Source: Caenimonas sedimenti
Lineage (GTDB): Bacteria; Pseudomonadota; Gammaproteobacteria; Burkholderiales; Burkholderiaceae_C
NCBI RefSeq assembly: GCF_007833165.1
Contig: NZ_VOBQ01000019.1
Span: forward strand, 62,001 to 126,000
Reading direction: 5' to 3'
DNA: 64,000 bases
Program-made: the position numbers and the translations under genes
In this document: piece after piece, positions 7,528 through 16,523 of the stretch
Layout of the letters: each line of letters opens with the position of its first letter
Numbering within the stretch: the first letter of the stretch is position 1
The notes under the pieces: generated by a model
Databases searched by the model: none
The model's input: only the letters and a program-made list of their open reading frames with translations
What the model was told of the DNA's origin: nothing

Positions 7528-9186
7528 TCAAACGGGCAACCAATAGGTGCGGAAGGCGCGGCGCGGATCGTCCACCGCGCGCGTGGCGCTGGCCGGGCCG
7601 TCGAACACGAGTGTCGTGCGCTTCTCGCGCGTGTAGGGGGCCCAAGCCGGCGTGCGCGCGTTGTTCGGGTCGCCGCTGGCCGCGAAGCTCACCCAGGCGC
7701 TCGCCAGCTGGTCGGCCAGGCCCATCTGTTCGTCACTGGGGCCGTTGAGCCCCAGGCGGATGTCGTGCAGGCTGGGGCCGATGTCCACGCCGTGCGGCGC
7801 GCCATAGCGGCCGCCGAAGGCCGGACTGGGCGTCTTCCAGAGATAGGTCCAGACCGGCGCCGCCTGCTGCGCGGCCTTGCGCTCCGCCTGCAACTGCGCG
7901 CCGAGCCGGAAGGTGGTATCGGTGTCGATGCGGGCTTGCAACTGGTAGGGCGTCGCCTTGGGGTCTTCGTCGCGGTACATGGCCACGAGCTTGGGGGCCT
8001 CGGCCTTGGCATCGACGCCTGGCCGGCTGGCCAGCTTGGCTTCAGCGAACTTCAGCAGGCCGGCCTGGTCCAGGCCGAAATTGCCCTGGCGGTAGGCGCG
8101 GTCCTCGAAGGTGGTGCCGATGATCATGGGCACGGCGGCGGAGACCGCCGGCCCGTCCGGGTCGAAGGGATGACGCGGGAGGTTGACGCCGTCGACCACG
8201 GGGGAGAAGGCGCGCGGCGCCTCGCCTTGCGCGCGGTCGGCCTGCTCGAACTGCACCTGCACCGCCAGCAGCTGCTCCATCGGCAATTGGTGCAAGCGGT
8301 CCAGTGCGCCCTTGCCGACCTGCAGCGCCGCGAGGTAGCGGCCGGCGATGTCGTGCGACGTCTCCTTGGGCATCAGCCGCAGGCCGGACCCGCTCATCAC
8401 GCCGGCCCGATGGAACAGGCCCCTGGCCGCGGGCATCGCCATCAGGGCGCCGGCTTTCAAGCCCCCGCCCGACTGGCCGAACACCAGCACGCGCGACGGA
8501 TCACCGCCAAAGGCCTCGATGTTCTCGCGCACCCACTTCAGGCCGGCCACCACGTCCAGCATGCCGGCCGTGCCGGCGTGCGCATAGCGTTCCCCGCCAT
8601 GGCCCGCGAGGTTGAGGTAGCCGAACGAACCCAGGCGGTGGTTCAGCGTGACGAACACCGCGTTGCCGAAGCGCGCCAGCATCTCGCCGTCGAACTGCGG
8701 AGAATTGCCGGAGCCGGCGTAGAAGCCGCCGCCGTGCAGGTGCACCAGCACCGGCCGTCTGGCGGAGCGCTCGGGCGACGGCGTCCAGAGATTGAGCACC
8801 AGGCAGTCCTCGCCCATGCCACCGGGTTGCAGGTCGTAGGCGATCAGGTCGGCATAGGCGCGGCGCCGGTCCGCTGGCATCTGCGGCGCGTAGTTGCCGT
8901 AAGCGGTGGCATCGCGCACGCCGGCCCAGCGGGCCACCGGCTGCGGCGGCATGAAGCGGTTCGCCCCGCCGGTGTCGGCGCCATAGCGCAGGCCCTTGAA
9001 GACGTGAATCCCGCCCGACTTGAGGCCCCGCACCCGGCCGTCGGCCGTTTCCACCACCGAGAAGACCGGGTCGTCGGCCATGGCACGCACTCCAGGAAGC
9101 AGCAGGCCGCCGGCCACCGCGGCCGAGCGCAGCCAGTGGCGGCGGGACGATCCCGCCGCTGGCATCTGCAGGTTGTCGATGTTCAT
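7528..9186 (-). CDS. Exported type B carboxylesterase
   Basis: Alpha/beta-hydrolase of the carboxylesterase type B/para-nitrobenzyl esterase family, 552 residues, hydrolysing a carboxylic ester. The N-terminus (SRRHWLRSAAVAGGLLL, about 14-30) is a twin-arginine-type signal, so the enzyme should act in the periplasm. The nucleophile elbow is FGQSGGG, the oxyanion loop LHGGGFYAGSG, and GLKWVRENIEAFGGDPSRV is characteristic. The frame is open further upstream, but the ATG at 9186 places the signal at the N-terminus and leaves only one base after the ABC ATPase gene. Location between an ABC importer and a CoA-transferase suggests that it releases the acid or alcohol that the operon imports. Confidence 0.9.
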   Translation of the reverse strand: MNIDNLQMPAAGSSRRHWLRSAAVAGGLLLPGVRAMADDPVFSVVETADGRVRGLKSGGIHVFKGLRYGADTGGANRFMPPQPVARWAGVRDATAYGNYAPQMPADRRRAYADLIAYDLQPGGMGEDCLVLNLWTPSPERSARRPVLVHLHGGGFYAGSGNSPQFDGEMLARFGNAVFVTLNHRLGSFGYLNLAGHGGERYAHAGTAGMLDVVAGLKWVRENIEAFGGDPSRVLVFGQSGGGLKAGALMAMPAARGLFHRAGVMSGSGLRLMPKETSHDIAGRYLAALQVGKGALDRLHQLPMEQLLAVQVQFEQADRAQGEAPRAFSPVVDGVNLPRHPFDPDGPAVSAAVPMIIGTTFEDRAYRQGNFGLDQAGLLKFAEAKLASRPGVDAKAEAPKLVAMYRDEDPKATPYQLQARIDTDTTFRLGAQLQAERKAAQQAAPVWTYLWKTPSPAFGGRYGAPHGVDIGPSLHDIRLGLNGPSDEQMGLADQLASAWVSFAASGDPNNARTPAWAPYTREKRTTLVFDGPASATRAVDDPRRAFRTYWLPV

Positions 9187-9187
9187 C

Positions 9188-10246
9188 TCAGGCCACCACC
9201 GCGACGCCGCCGGGGTCGACCGACAGCTGCGCCTGTTGCCCCACCTCGAACACGCTGGTGGGCGGTGCGTGCACCTTGAGGGCGGCGCCGCCGGTGGCGG
9301 ACTGCACGAGGTAGTCCCAGTACTCACCCAGGTAGGTGCGGCCCACCACCGAAACCGTGCCGAGCGCCAGCGCCCCGCCGGCGGCGCTGCCGAGAAACAG
9401 CGACTGCGGCCGGATCGACACCTGCTGCTCGCTATGCCCCGCCTCGGCGGCCGCGAGGGGAATGCCCTGCGGCAGGCCTTCCAGGGTGAAGCGGCCGTCG
9501 TCCAGACGGCCCGTGACCAGGTTGGTCTTGCCGATGAAGCCCGCCACGAAAGGCGTGCGCGGCCGGTTGTAGAGATTCCAGGGTGTGTCGATCTGCTCCA
9601 GCCGGCCCTGGTTCAACACGGCGATGCGGTCGGAGATCGTCATGGCCTCGGCCTGGTCGTGCGTGACATACACCGTGGTGAAGCGGAACTCGTCGTGCAG
9701 GCGCCGGATCTCCGCCGCCATCTCCTCGCGCAGGTTGGCATCGAGGTTGGACAGCGGCTCGTCGAGCAGCAGCACCTCCGGCCGGACGATCATCGCCCGC
9801 GCCAGCGCGACGCGCTGCTGCTGGCCACCGGAGAGCTCCGCCGGATAGCGCTGCGCGTACGGGCCCAGCTTGACCACGTCGAGCATCTCGGCGATGCGCT
9901 TCTGCATTTCGGCGGCCGGCACCTTGCGCACGCTCAGCCCGAAGCCGACGTTCTCGGCCACCGTCATGTTGGGCCAGATGGCGTAGCTCTGGAAGATCAT
10001 CGACATGCCGCGGTGCTCGGGCGGCACGGAGCGGCGCGGCGAAGAGATCTCGGCGCCATCGACCAGGATGCTGCCCGCGCTCGGATCGATGAAGCCCGCG
10101 ATCATGCGCAAGGTCGTGGTCTTGCCGCAGCCCGAGGGGCCGAGCAGCGTGACGAGTTCGCCGCGCTCCAGCTGCAGGTTGACGTCATCCACCACGGGGG
10201 TTTCGGTGTACGTCTTGCGCAGGTTTCTCAGTTCCAGTTTCGCCAT
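9188..10246 (-). CDS. ABC importer ATP-binding protein (ferric/polyamine type)
   Basis: Cytoplasmic ATPase powering the importer encoded with the next two genes. The 352 residues contain Walker [11 protein letters not shown] (about 36-45), the ABC signature [14 protein letters not shown], Walker [13 protein letters not shown] and the switch histidine in VYVTHDQ. A C-terminal TOBE-like region starts near residue 280. This matches the FbpC/PotA/CysA-like group of about 350 residues. Start at 10246, 18 bases after the permease gene. The family includes iron, spermidine and phosphonate systems, so substrate is not decided by this subunit; the catabolic neighbours favour an organic one. Confidence 0.93.
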   Translation of the reverse strand: MAKLELRNLRKTYTETPVVDDVNLQLERGELVTLLGPSGCGKTTTLRMIAGFIDPSAGSILVDGAEISSPRRSVPPEHRGMSMIFQSYAIWPNMTVAENVGFGLSVRKVPAAEMQKRIAEMLDVVKLGPYAQRYPAELSGGQQQRVALARAMIVRPEVLLLDEPLSNLDANLREEMAAEIRRLHDEFRFTTVYVTHDQAEAMTISDRIAVLNQGRLEQIDTPWNLYNRPRTPFVAGFIGKTNLVTGRLDDGRFTLEGLPQGIPLAAAEAGHSEQQVSIRPQSLFLGSAAGGALALGTVSVVGRTYLGEYWDYLVQSATGGAALKVHAPPTSVFEVGQQAQLSVDPGGVAVVA

Positions 10247-10264
10247 GGCTCCCGTCCTTGTTGC

Positions 10265-11989
10265 CTACCCGCGGCGCAGCATGAAGTCGCGCCCGGCGAG
10301 CTTCATGCCGATCGCCACCACCACCGTCACGATCACCACCAGCACCACGCCCATCGCGGCCAGGATTTCGTAGTTGCCCTGCTCGCTCAGGTCCAGCGTG
10401 AGCACCGACACCACGCGCGAAGCCGGCCCGGTCAGGAACACCGCCGTGGAGAGTTCCTTGGTGCAGATCACGAACACCAGCACGAAGGCGCCGACCAGCG
10501 TCTTCTTCAGGAGCGGCACGACCACCTTGGCCAGGACGGTGAGGCGGCCGCCGCCGAGGACCCGCACCGCCTCTTCCAGCTCCGGGTTGAGCGCACGCAC
10601 GCCGGCGGAACTGGCCGCCACCGCGATCGGCAGGAAGCGCGTGGTGAACGCCACGACGATCAGCGCCCCCATGCCGTAGAGCGAAAACGGTGGCCCCGCG
10701 TACGCGGAGTAGAGCCCAATGGCCAGCACCAGGCCCGGCACCGCCACCGGCGCCAGCGCCAGGAACTGCACGAACGCCGGGAACGGCGTGATGCGCCGCT
10801 GGGTGGCATAGGCCACGCAGATGCCGAGCGTGACGCAGATGATGGCGGTGGTGGCGGAATACAGCACGGTGTTGACCAGGGCCGAGCGCACCGTCAGCTG
10901 CTCGAAGAAGATGGCGTGGAAGTTCGCCAGCGTGAGGTTCCCGGGCGACAGGCCCCGCCCCCAGGCTTTGGACAGGGAGGCGAGTATCAGGATCACCAGC
11001 GGCATCACCACCGCCAGTGCCGCCACCAGCACCGAGTAGCCCAGCAGCAGCCACTTCCAGAAGCCGATATCGAAGGGCCTGCGCTCACCGCCCTTGCCCG
11101 AGACGGAGACGTAGCCCCGGCGGGCCAGCAGGCGGCGCTGCAACGCCAGCATCACGACCGTCAACAGCAGGATCGGCATCGAGAACGCGGCGGCCTGCTC
11201 GACCTGCAGCGGGTACTGGAAGAACGACACCAGTTGCGTCGTGGCCAGGTTGATCCGCGCCGGGATCGCGATCAGCGCCGGCGTGCCGTAGAGCGCGATC
11301 GCCTCCAGGAAGATCAGGATGGCGGCGCCCAGGATGGAGGGCAGCACCAGCGGCAACGTCACCCGCGCCATGGTCTGGAACTTGCCGGCGCCATGAATGG
11401 CCGCGGCGTCTTCCAGCTCGGTCGACACCAGGTCGAGCGCCGACTTGGTGAACACGTAGATCAGCGGGTAGGTGTAGAGCGCGATGACGAAAGCCAGGCC
11501 CCAGAAGCTGAAGATGTTGAACGGCCCCTTGTCCGCCCCCGTGACTTCGATGAACAAGCGGTTCAGCCAGCCGGCATTGGGCCCCGCCAGCAGGATCCAG
11601 GCGATCGCCCCCAGGAAGTTGGGCATGACGAACGCCGCCAGCACGCTCAGGTGCGTGAAGCCGCGCGCCGGCATGTTGGTGCGCGAAACGGCCAGCGCCA
11701 AAGGCACGCCCAGGGCCAGGGCCAGCACGGTGACGGCCGCGCCCAGGTACAACGAGTTCAGCAGCGCCTGCAGGTGGCGCGCGCGGCCCAGCGCCTGCAC
11801 ATAGCTGTCCAGCGACCAGGCGCCATCCGCCGTGTGGAAGCTGTCCCAGACCAGCCGCAGGATCGGGTTCGCGACCAGCAGGACGAGCAGGATCGTCAGT
11901 ACAGCGAACAGCCAGAGCGCGGGATCCGCCCAGCGGCCCGGCACGCGGCGCACGGCGGCCGCCGGAGCGAGGACGGCCTCAGACACCAA
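10265..11989 (-). CDS. ABC importer permease, fused two-domain type
   Basis: Inner-membrane permease of 574 residues with two homologous halves, each having about six membrane spans and an EAA-type coupling loop (for example ELEDAAAIHGAGKFQTMARVTL and ELEEAVRVLGGGRL). This double-length form is typical of FbpB-like iron transporters and of some organophosphonate or polyamine relatives. The first possible start is TTG at 11989, next to GTG at 11986; both are non-ATG, and the gene overlaps the binding-protein gene by 11 bases, which fits translational coupling. It supplies both transmembrane domains of the importer. Confidence 0.93.
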   Translation of the reverse strand: MVSEAVLAPAAAVRRVPGRWADPALWLFAVLTILLVLLVANPILRLVWDSFHTADGAWSLDSYVQALGRARHLQALLNSLYLGAAVTVLALALGVPLALAVSRTNMPARGFTHLSVLAAFVMPNFLGAIAWILLAGPNAGWLNRLFIEVTGADKGPFNIFSFWGLAFVIALYTYPLIYVFTKSALDLVSTELEDAAAIHGAGKFQTMARVTLPLVLPSILGAAILIFLEAIALYGTPALIAIPARINLATTQLVSFFQYPLQVEQAAAFSMPILLLTVVMLALQRRLLARRGYVSVSGKGGERRPFDIGFWKWLLLGYSVLVAALAVVMPLVILILASLSKAWGRGLSPGNLTLANFHAIFFEQLTVRSALVNTVLYSATTAIICVTLGICVAYATQRRITPFPAFVQFLALAPVAVPGLVLAIGLYSAYAGPPFSLYGMGALIVVAFTTRFLPIAVAASSAGVRALNPELEEAVRVLGGGRLTVLAKVVVPLLKKTLVGAFVLVFVICTKELSTAVFLTGPASRVVSVLTLDLSEQGNYEILAAMGVVLVVIVTVVVAIGMKLAGRDFMLRRG

Positions 11990-13022
11990 ACGCGTCCTTC
12001 CACAGGTCGATCACCTTGGGGATGTTCACCACCATCTGCGGTGGCGTCGGCGCCAGCAGCGGCTTGGCGTCACCCAGCCCGAGGACGCCCGGCGCGGGCT
12101 TGGCGTTGGCGCGCAGCGGCACGCTGAATTCCTCGACCGAGATGCGCTCGGTGTCTTCGCTGCCCAGCATCCATTCCATGAACAGCTTGGAGGCATTCGG
12201 CCGGCGCGTGTTCGCCAGGATGCCCGAGGGCGACAGGATCAGCACCGGGCCTTCCTTCGGCGCCAGCGTGGCGACCGGGTTGCCGCGCTGCGCGGACCGC
12301 GCGGCCAGGCTCATGGGGCCGGCGGAGATCGACGCTTCGCCCGAGATGACGGAGGTGACCGCGTCGATGGTCGAACGCCCGACGTGCGCCTTGTTCGCGG
12401 CCAGCTTCTTGAAGTAGCCGTCGCCGAAGAGCTTGCGCATCTCGATGCACCAGGCGCCCGCCGCTCCGCTGTAGGCGGGATGCGCCACGACGGTCTGCCC
12501 GCTCCACTTGGCATCCACCAGGTCGGTCCAACTGCTCGGGATGGCCGAACCCGTGACCTTCTTGGTGTTGTAGACCAGGCCCATCATGAAACACGTGGAC
12601 GGGTGGAAATAGGCGTCCGGGTCCATGCCCTGCACCCGCTTGTCCTGCTTGGCGACGGCGGCGGGCAGGTATTTCACCAGCAGGTTGCGGCCCTTCAGGT
12701 CCACGAAGTGCGACAGGTCGGTCGACGTGAAGACGTCGCAATTCGGCGTGCCGGCCTTCAAGTCCTGGTTCAGGCGCTGGAAAGCGACCTGCGCCGTGGT
12801 GCGCACCACGTTCACTTTGATGCCGGGATAGCGCGCCGTGAACGTGCGGCCCATCTTCTCGGCCACCTCCGAGGTCTGCGGCACCGCGTACCAGGTGAGC
12901 TCGCCTTCCTTTTTGGCGGCTTCGTACAAGGCGGCCAGGTTGGCGGTCTGGCCGCGGGCCATCCAGGGCAAGGCCACGGTGGCGGCGGCCAGGGCCCCGA
13001 ACTGTCGTCTGCGCAAGAACAT
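11979..13022 (-). CDS. ABC importer periplasmic binding protein (FbpA/PotD-like fold)
   Basis: Extracellular solute-binding protein, 347 residues. The N-terminal signal MFLRRRQFGALAAATVALPW has an RRRQF twin-arginine-like start, and cleavage is likely near ARGQ. The ATG at 13022 is preceded by AGGAGACATCC, a good ribosome site, so the longer open frame is rejected. The mature part begins with LYEAAKKEGELTWY, typical of the FbpA/family 1 fold. The adjacent tyrosine pair that binds Fe(III) in FbpA proteins is not found near the C-terminal third, so iron transport is doubtful. First gene of the eight-gene operon, divergent from the oxidoreductase gene across an inverted repeat. Confidence 0.88.
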   Translation of the reverse strand: MFLRRRQFGALAAATVALPWMARGQTANLAALYEAAKKEGELTWYAVPQTSEVAEKMGRTFTARYPGIKVNVVRTTAQVAFQRLNQDLKAGTPNCDVFTSTDLSHFVDLKGRNLLVKYLPAAVAKQDKRVQGMDPDAYFHPSTCFMMGLVYNTKKVTGSAIPSSWTDLVDAKWSGQTVVAHPAYSGAAGAWCIEMRKLFGDGYFKKLAANKAHVGRSTIDAVTSVISGEASISAGPMSLAARSAQRGNPVATLAPKEGPVLILSPSGILANTRRPNASKLFMEWMLGSEDTERISVEEFSVPLRANAKPAPGVLGLGDAKPLLAPTPPQMVVNIPKVIDLWKDAFGV

Positions 13023-13065
13023 GGATGTCTCCTGATTTCGAGTCCGACGAGTATGCGCATAGAAC

Positions 13066-13104
13066 TTATAAAAATACACAGAGGGTTTTTCCGTATTTTT
13101 ATAA
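13066..13104. promoter_or_regulatory. Perfect 12-bp inverted repeat between divergent operons, candidate operator/promoter
   Basis: TTATAAAAATAC (13066-13077) and GTATTTTTATAA (13093-13104) are exact inverted copies separated by 15 bases, in an AT-rich island inside very GC-rich DNA. The right arm supplies TATAAA for the plus strand; the left arm, read on the minus strand, supplies TATAAG. One bound regulator could therefore control both the importer operon and the oxidoreductase group. The GntR/FCD or LysR protein encoded at 14891-16519 is the obvious candidate. The repeat is seen directly; its function is inferred. Confidence 0.6.
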
Positions 13105-13135
13105 ACGAAGCCGGCGCTTGTAATCGATCGACGCC

Positions 13136-14116
13136 ATGCAGAGCCGTGCCATCCACATCCACCGCCACGGCGGCCCCGAAGTCCTGGAGCAGGTCGAGGT
13201 CGAGGTGCCCCTGCCCGCGCCTGGCGAGGTCACCATCCGCCAGACCGCCATTGGCCTGAACTTTGCGGACATCTACCAGCGGCGCGGCTCGCACGGCCCG
13301 CATGCCGCGGCGCCGTGGCCCATCACGCTGGGCGCCCAGGGTGCTGGGGTGATCGAGGCAGTGGGCGAAGGCGTGAGGAACTTGCGCCCTGGCGATCCGG
13401 TCGCCTATCTGCAGCCCGGCGGCTATCAGGTGACACGCAACGTGCAGGCGGACCGCGTGGTTTCGCTGCCGACCGGCATCTCCGAGGAAGCAGCGGGCGC
13501 CAACCTGCTGCGCGGGCTCACGGCTGAATACCTGCTGCGCCGCCTGTTCGTGGTCCGGCCGGGCGATGCCGTCCTGGTCCACGCGGCCGCGGGCGGCATG
13601 GGCGTCCTGCTGTCGCAATGGGCGCGCGCGCTGGGTGCCACGGTCATCGGCACCGTCGGTTCGCCGCAGAAAGCCGAGGTGGCGCGTGCCCACGGTTGCC
13701 ACCACGTGATCGACTACCGCCAGGAAGACTTCGCCGCCAGGACCCTGGATCTCACCGGCGGCCAGGGCGTCGCCGTCGTGTACGACGCCGTCGGCAAGGA
13801 CGTCTTCGTGCCGTCGCTGCGGTGTCTGCGCCCGCGCGGCATGGCCATCAACTACGGCACGGCCTCCGGTGACGTCGAAGGCTTCGACCTGCAGCTGCTG
13901 CATGCGAAATCACTGAGCGTGTGCCGGCCGACGCTGCGCACCTTCGTGGCCGACCCGCGGGAACTCCGCGCGGCGGCGCAGGCGCTGTTCGACATCGTCG
14001 CGCAAGGCCAGGTGCGGCTGGAGGTCGGCCAGCGCTACCCGTTGGCGGAAGTCCGGCGCGCGCATCACGACCTCGAAAACCGGCTGACCACGGGTGCGCC
14101 GGTCCTTGTTCCTTGA
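13136..14116 (+). CDS. NADPH:quinone oxidoreductase-like MDR family protein
   Basis: Medium-chain dehydrogenase/reductase of the zinc-free quinone reductase type, 326 residues, expected to reduce quinones or enones with NADPH in the cytoplasm. The N-terminus HRHGGPEVLEQVEVEVP and GLNFADIYQRRG are QorA signatures. The nucleotide site is VHAAAGGMGVLLSQWARALGA around residues 144-164. No structural-zinc cysteine cluster is seen. It is the first gene of the plus-strand group that diverges from the ester/CoA operon. It could reduce an unsaturated intermediate of that pathway or serve in detoxification. Confidence 0.9.
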   Translation: MQSRAIHIHRHGGPEVLEQVEVEVPLPAPGEVTIRQTAIGLNFADIYQRRGSHGPHAAAPWPITLGAQGAGVIEAVGEGVRNLRPGDPVAYLQPGGYQVTRNVQADRVVSLPTGISEEAAGANLLRGLTAEYLLRRLFVVRPGDAVLVHAAAGGMGVLLSQWARALGATVIGTVGSPQKAEVARAHGCHHVIDYRQEDFAARTLDLTGGQGVAVVYDAVGKDVFVPSLRCLRPRGMAINYGTASGDVEGFDLQLLHAKSLSVCRPTLRTFVADPRELRAAAQALFDIVAQGQVRLEVGQRYPLAEVRRAHHDLENRLTTGAPVLVP

Positions 14117-14129
14117 CCACCCCCCGCCC

Positions 14130-14888
14130 ATGAGACTGTTTCACGCCTGGTTGTCCAGTGCCTCGCGCCGCGTGCGCCTGTGCCTGGCCGAGAAGAACCT
14201 GCCCTACGAAGGCATCGCCGTCGACCTCAGCCGGCAGGAACAGCACGCGCCCGAGTTCCTCGCGATGAATCCGAATGGCGTGGTTCCGGCGCTCGAACTC
14301 GCGCCCGGCCGCTTCCTGCATGAGAGCTCCACGATCTGCGAATACCTGGACGATGTGCAACCACAACCGCCCCTGCGGCCCGCGGACGCGTACGACCGCG
14401 CCGTCATGCGCAACTTCGTCCGCTGGACCGACGAGAAGTCACTGCCCAACCTGTTGATCCTCAACTGGAGCCTGATGCTGCAGCCCGCCGCCAGCCAGTG
14501 GAGCGATGCGCAACTGCAGGAGAAGCTGGGACGCATCCCCACACCTGAACGCCGGGAGGCCTGGGTCCGTATCGCCCGCAAGCCCTACACCGGCGAAGAA
14601 AAAGCGGTGGCCCTGGCGAAACTGCTGGAACTGGTGGACAAGATGGAGGCAATGCTGCTGGCGTCGCCCTGGCTCGTCGGCGGGCAGTATTCGCTAGCCG
14701 ACATCGCAGCGGCGCCCTTCATCGCGCGGATCGCCGAGCTCGCACCCGAAGCGCTGGCGGAACAGGCGCATCCGCGCGTGCACGCCTGGTGGCAGGCGAT
14801 GCAGCAGCGTCCCGCCTTCGCGGCGGCGCGCTTCCAGCGGTTCAGCGAGGTGCAGCAGCAGCGCGAGGACGCAGCGCGTACCGGCTAG
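14130..14888 (+). CDS. Glutathione S-transferase family protein
   Basis: Cytoplasmic GST-fold protein of 252 residues. An N-terminal thioredoxin-like domain starts MRLFHAWLSSASRRVRL, with the probable glutathione-activating serine in the SSAS segment. NPNGVVPAL supplies the cis-proline, and HESSTICEYLDD is the usual glutathione-contact block. A helical C-terminal domain follows, ending in LADIAAAPFIARI. The ATG at 14130, 13 bases after the oxidoreductase stop, is chosen over an earlier in-frame start at 14094 that would overlap that gene. Possible roles are conjugation, isomerisation or ring reduction; substrate unknown. Confidence 0.9.
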   Translation: MRLFHAWLSSASRRVRLCLAEKNLPYEGIAVDLSRQEQHAPEFLAMNPNGVVPALELAPGRFLHESSTICEYLDDVQPQPPLRPADAYDRAVMRNFVRWTDEKSLPNLLILNWSLMLQPAASQWSDAQLQEKLGRIPTPERREAWVRIARKPYTGEEKAVALAKLLELVDKMEAMLLASPWLVGGQYSLADIAAAPFIARIAELAPEALAEQAHPRVHAWWQAMQQRPAFAAARFQRFSEVQQQREDAARTG

Positions 14889-14890
14889 CT

Positions 14891-15622
14891 ATGATCGCGC
14901 AAGCCATGCAGACCTCCCCCCGCATCAATCTCAGCGACCGGATCCGCGAGGCCGTCGAGGCCGAAATCGTGTCCGGGAAGCTGTTCGCCGGCTCGCGCAT
15001 CGACGAGCAGGAACTGATGGAGCGCTTCAACGTGTCGCGCACGCCCGCCCGCGAAGCGATCCAGCAGCTGATCTCCGCCGGCCTGGTGACGAACGTGCCA
15101 CGCCATGGCGCCGTGGTGGCGACGCTGTCGCTCACCGAATACATCGCCATGCTGGAGATGCTCACCGAGCTCGAAGGCCTGGCCGCCCGCCTCTCCGCGC
15201 GCCGCATGCCCGCGGCCCAGCGGCGCGCGCTGGAAGAAGCGCTCGACGCGTGCGACGCCGCCGCCGCGCGGGACGACTCCGAGGCCTACGACAAGGCGAA
15301 TCGCTGGTTCCACGAGACCATCTACGACGGCAGCCTGAACGACGTGCTGGCGCGCCAGCTGCGGCTGATGCGCCTGCGCATGCGGCATCCGCAGCGGTCG
15401 CTGTTCGACCGGCCGAACCGCATCAGGAATTCGCTGGCCGAGCACCGCGCCATCCTCGACGCCATCCTGGCGGGCGACGAAGTCGCCGCGGCCCGGGCGA
15501 TGGCCATGCACATCTCGAGCGGCGGCAACGTGTATGTCGACGCCGTCGCGCGGGGCCGGGTCGAGCGTGAAGCGGTTCCACCCGCTGCCGCACCGGCCAG
15601 GCTGAAGTCCCGCGTCGCGTGA
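14891..15622 (+). CDS. GntR-family transcriptional regulator, FCD subfamily
   Basis: DNA-binding repressor or activator of 243 residues. The winged helix covers about residues 10-80 (SDRIREAVEAEIVSGKL, then FNVSRTPAREAIQQLISAGLV, the classic GntR recognition region). A C-terminal all-helical FCD ligand domain holds the usual metal-binding histidines (for example in FHETIYDGS and EHRAILDAI). FCD regulators typically sense carboxylic acids, which fits control of the neighbouring acid/ester operon. It starts two bases after the GST stop; the second ATG at 14906 is an alternative. It may bind the inverted repeat at 13066-13104. Confidence 0.92.
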   Translation: MIAQAMQTSPRINLSDRIREAVEAEIVSGKLFAGSRIDEQELMERFNVSRTPAREAIQQLISAGLVTNVPRHGAVVATLSLTEYIAMLEMLTELEGLAARLSARRMPAAQRRALEEALDACDAAAARDDSEAYDKANRWFHETIYDGSLNDVLARQLRLMRLRMRHPQRSLFDRPNRIRNSLAEHRAILDAILAGDEVAAARAMAMHISSGGNVYVDAVARGRVEREAVPPAAAPARLKSRVA

Positions 15623-15637
15623 GGCAAACTGGAGCGC

Positions 15638-16519
15638 ATGGCCGCTCCACTGAACTACCGGCATCTCTACTACTTCTGGGTCGTTGCCAAGGAGGGCGGC
15701 ATCGCGCGCGCCGCCGAGCGCCTGGAAATGGCGATCCAGACGGTGAGCGCCCAGGTGCGGGCACTCGAACAGTCCCTGGGTTACGCCCTCTTCAAGCCCG
15801 CGGGCCGTGCACTGGCACTGACTGAAGCCGGCCAGGCGGCGCTGACCTATGCCGACCAGATTTTCCAGCTGGGCGAGGAATTGCCGGAAGCGGTGCGCGA
15901 TGCAGCCACAGGCCAGGCCTTGCGCCTGCGCGTGGGCATGTCCGACGGGCTGCCCAAGCTGGTGGTGCGGCAATTGCTGCACCCGGTCGTCGAAACCGGG
16001 GCCCGCTTGCTGTGCCACGAGGATGAATTCGACCGGCTGCTCGCCGACCTGGCCCTGCACCGGCTGGACGCGGTCCTGTCCGACCGCGCGGCGCCCGCCA
16101 ACCCGAACCTGCGGCTCTACAGCCACAAGCTTGGCGAAGCGCCGTTGGCCTGGTTCGCCCCGGCGTCGTTGTTCGCCAAGCGCCGTCCTGGGAAGTTTCC
16201 GGCCTGCCTGGCGACGCTGCCCCTGCTGCTGCCCACGGGACACACCGCGGTGCGGCCGCGCATCGATCAATGGCTGGAACGGGAAGGACTGCGCCCGCGC
16301 ATCGCGGGCGAGTTCGAAGACAGCGCCTTGCTGGCCGCCTTCGGCTTGAGCGGCATGGGGGCTTTCCCCGCATCCAGCTGGTCGCAGGCCGAACTGGTGG
16401 CGGACCCGCGGCTCGTGCTGCTGGGCGAGACGCCCCAGCTCGTGGAAGCCTTCTACCTGATCTCCGCGGAGCGCCGCATCCATCACCCCCTGGTGCAGCG
16501 GCTCCTCGGAGAGCCCTGA
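15638..16519 (+). CDS. LysR-family regulator, NhaR-like
   Basis: Transcriptional regulator of 293 residues. The N-terminal winged helix begins LNYRHLYYFWVVAKEGGIARAAE and runs on through IQTVSAQVRALEQSLG. The NYRHLYYFW start and the effector domain (VGMSDGLPKLVVRQLL, then LLLPTGHTAVRPRIDQWL) resemble NhaR, which responds to sodium in enterobacteria. No nhaA gene is adjacent; an Mrp-type antiporter gene begins far away at 62898 with no evident link. It lies 15 bases after the GntR gene and converges on the Tim44-like gene. Its target here is unknown. Confidence 0.88.
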   Translation: MAAPLNYRHLYYFWVVAKEGGIARAAERLEMAIQTVSAQVRALEQSLGYALFKPAGRALALTEAGQAALTYADQIFQLGEELPEAVRDAATGQALRLRVGMSDGLPKLVVRQLLHPVVETGARLLCHEDEFDRLLADLALHRLDAVLSDRAAPANPNLRLYSHKLGEAPLAWFAPASLFAKRRPGKFPACLATLPLLLPTGHTAVRPRIDQWLEREGLRPRIAGEFEDSALLAAFGLSGMGAFPASSWSQAELVADPRLVLLGETPQLVEAFYLISAERRIHHPLVQRLLGEP

Positions 16520-16523
16520 GCCC

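Noticed and set aside
9020..12127. Very long open frame on the plus strand opposite the ABC importer genes
   Set aside because: It lies antisense to three well-supported genes; its product is rich in His, Arg and Gln, the usual shadow of high-GC coding DNA, with no domain or start signal.
9188..13022. Naming the importer fbpABC (ferric iron)
   Set aside because: The family fold fits, but the iron tyrosine pair is not visible in the binding protein and the operon is catabolic.
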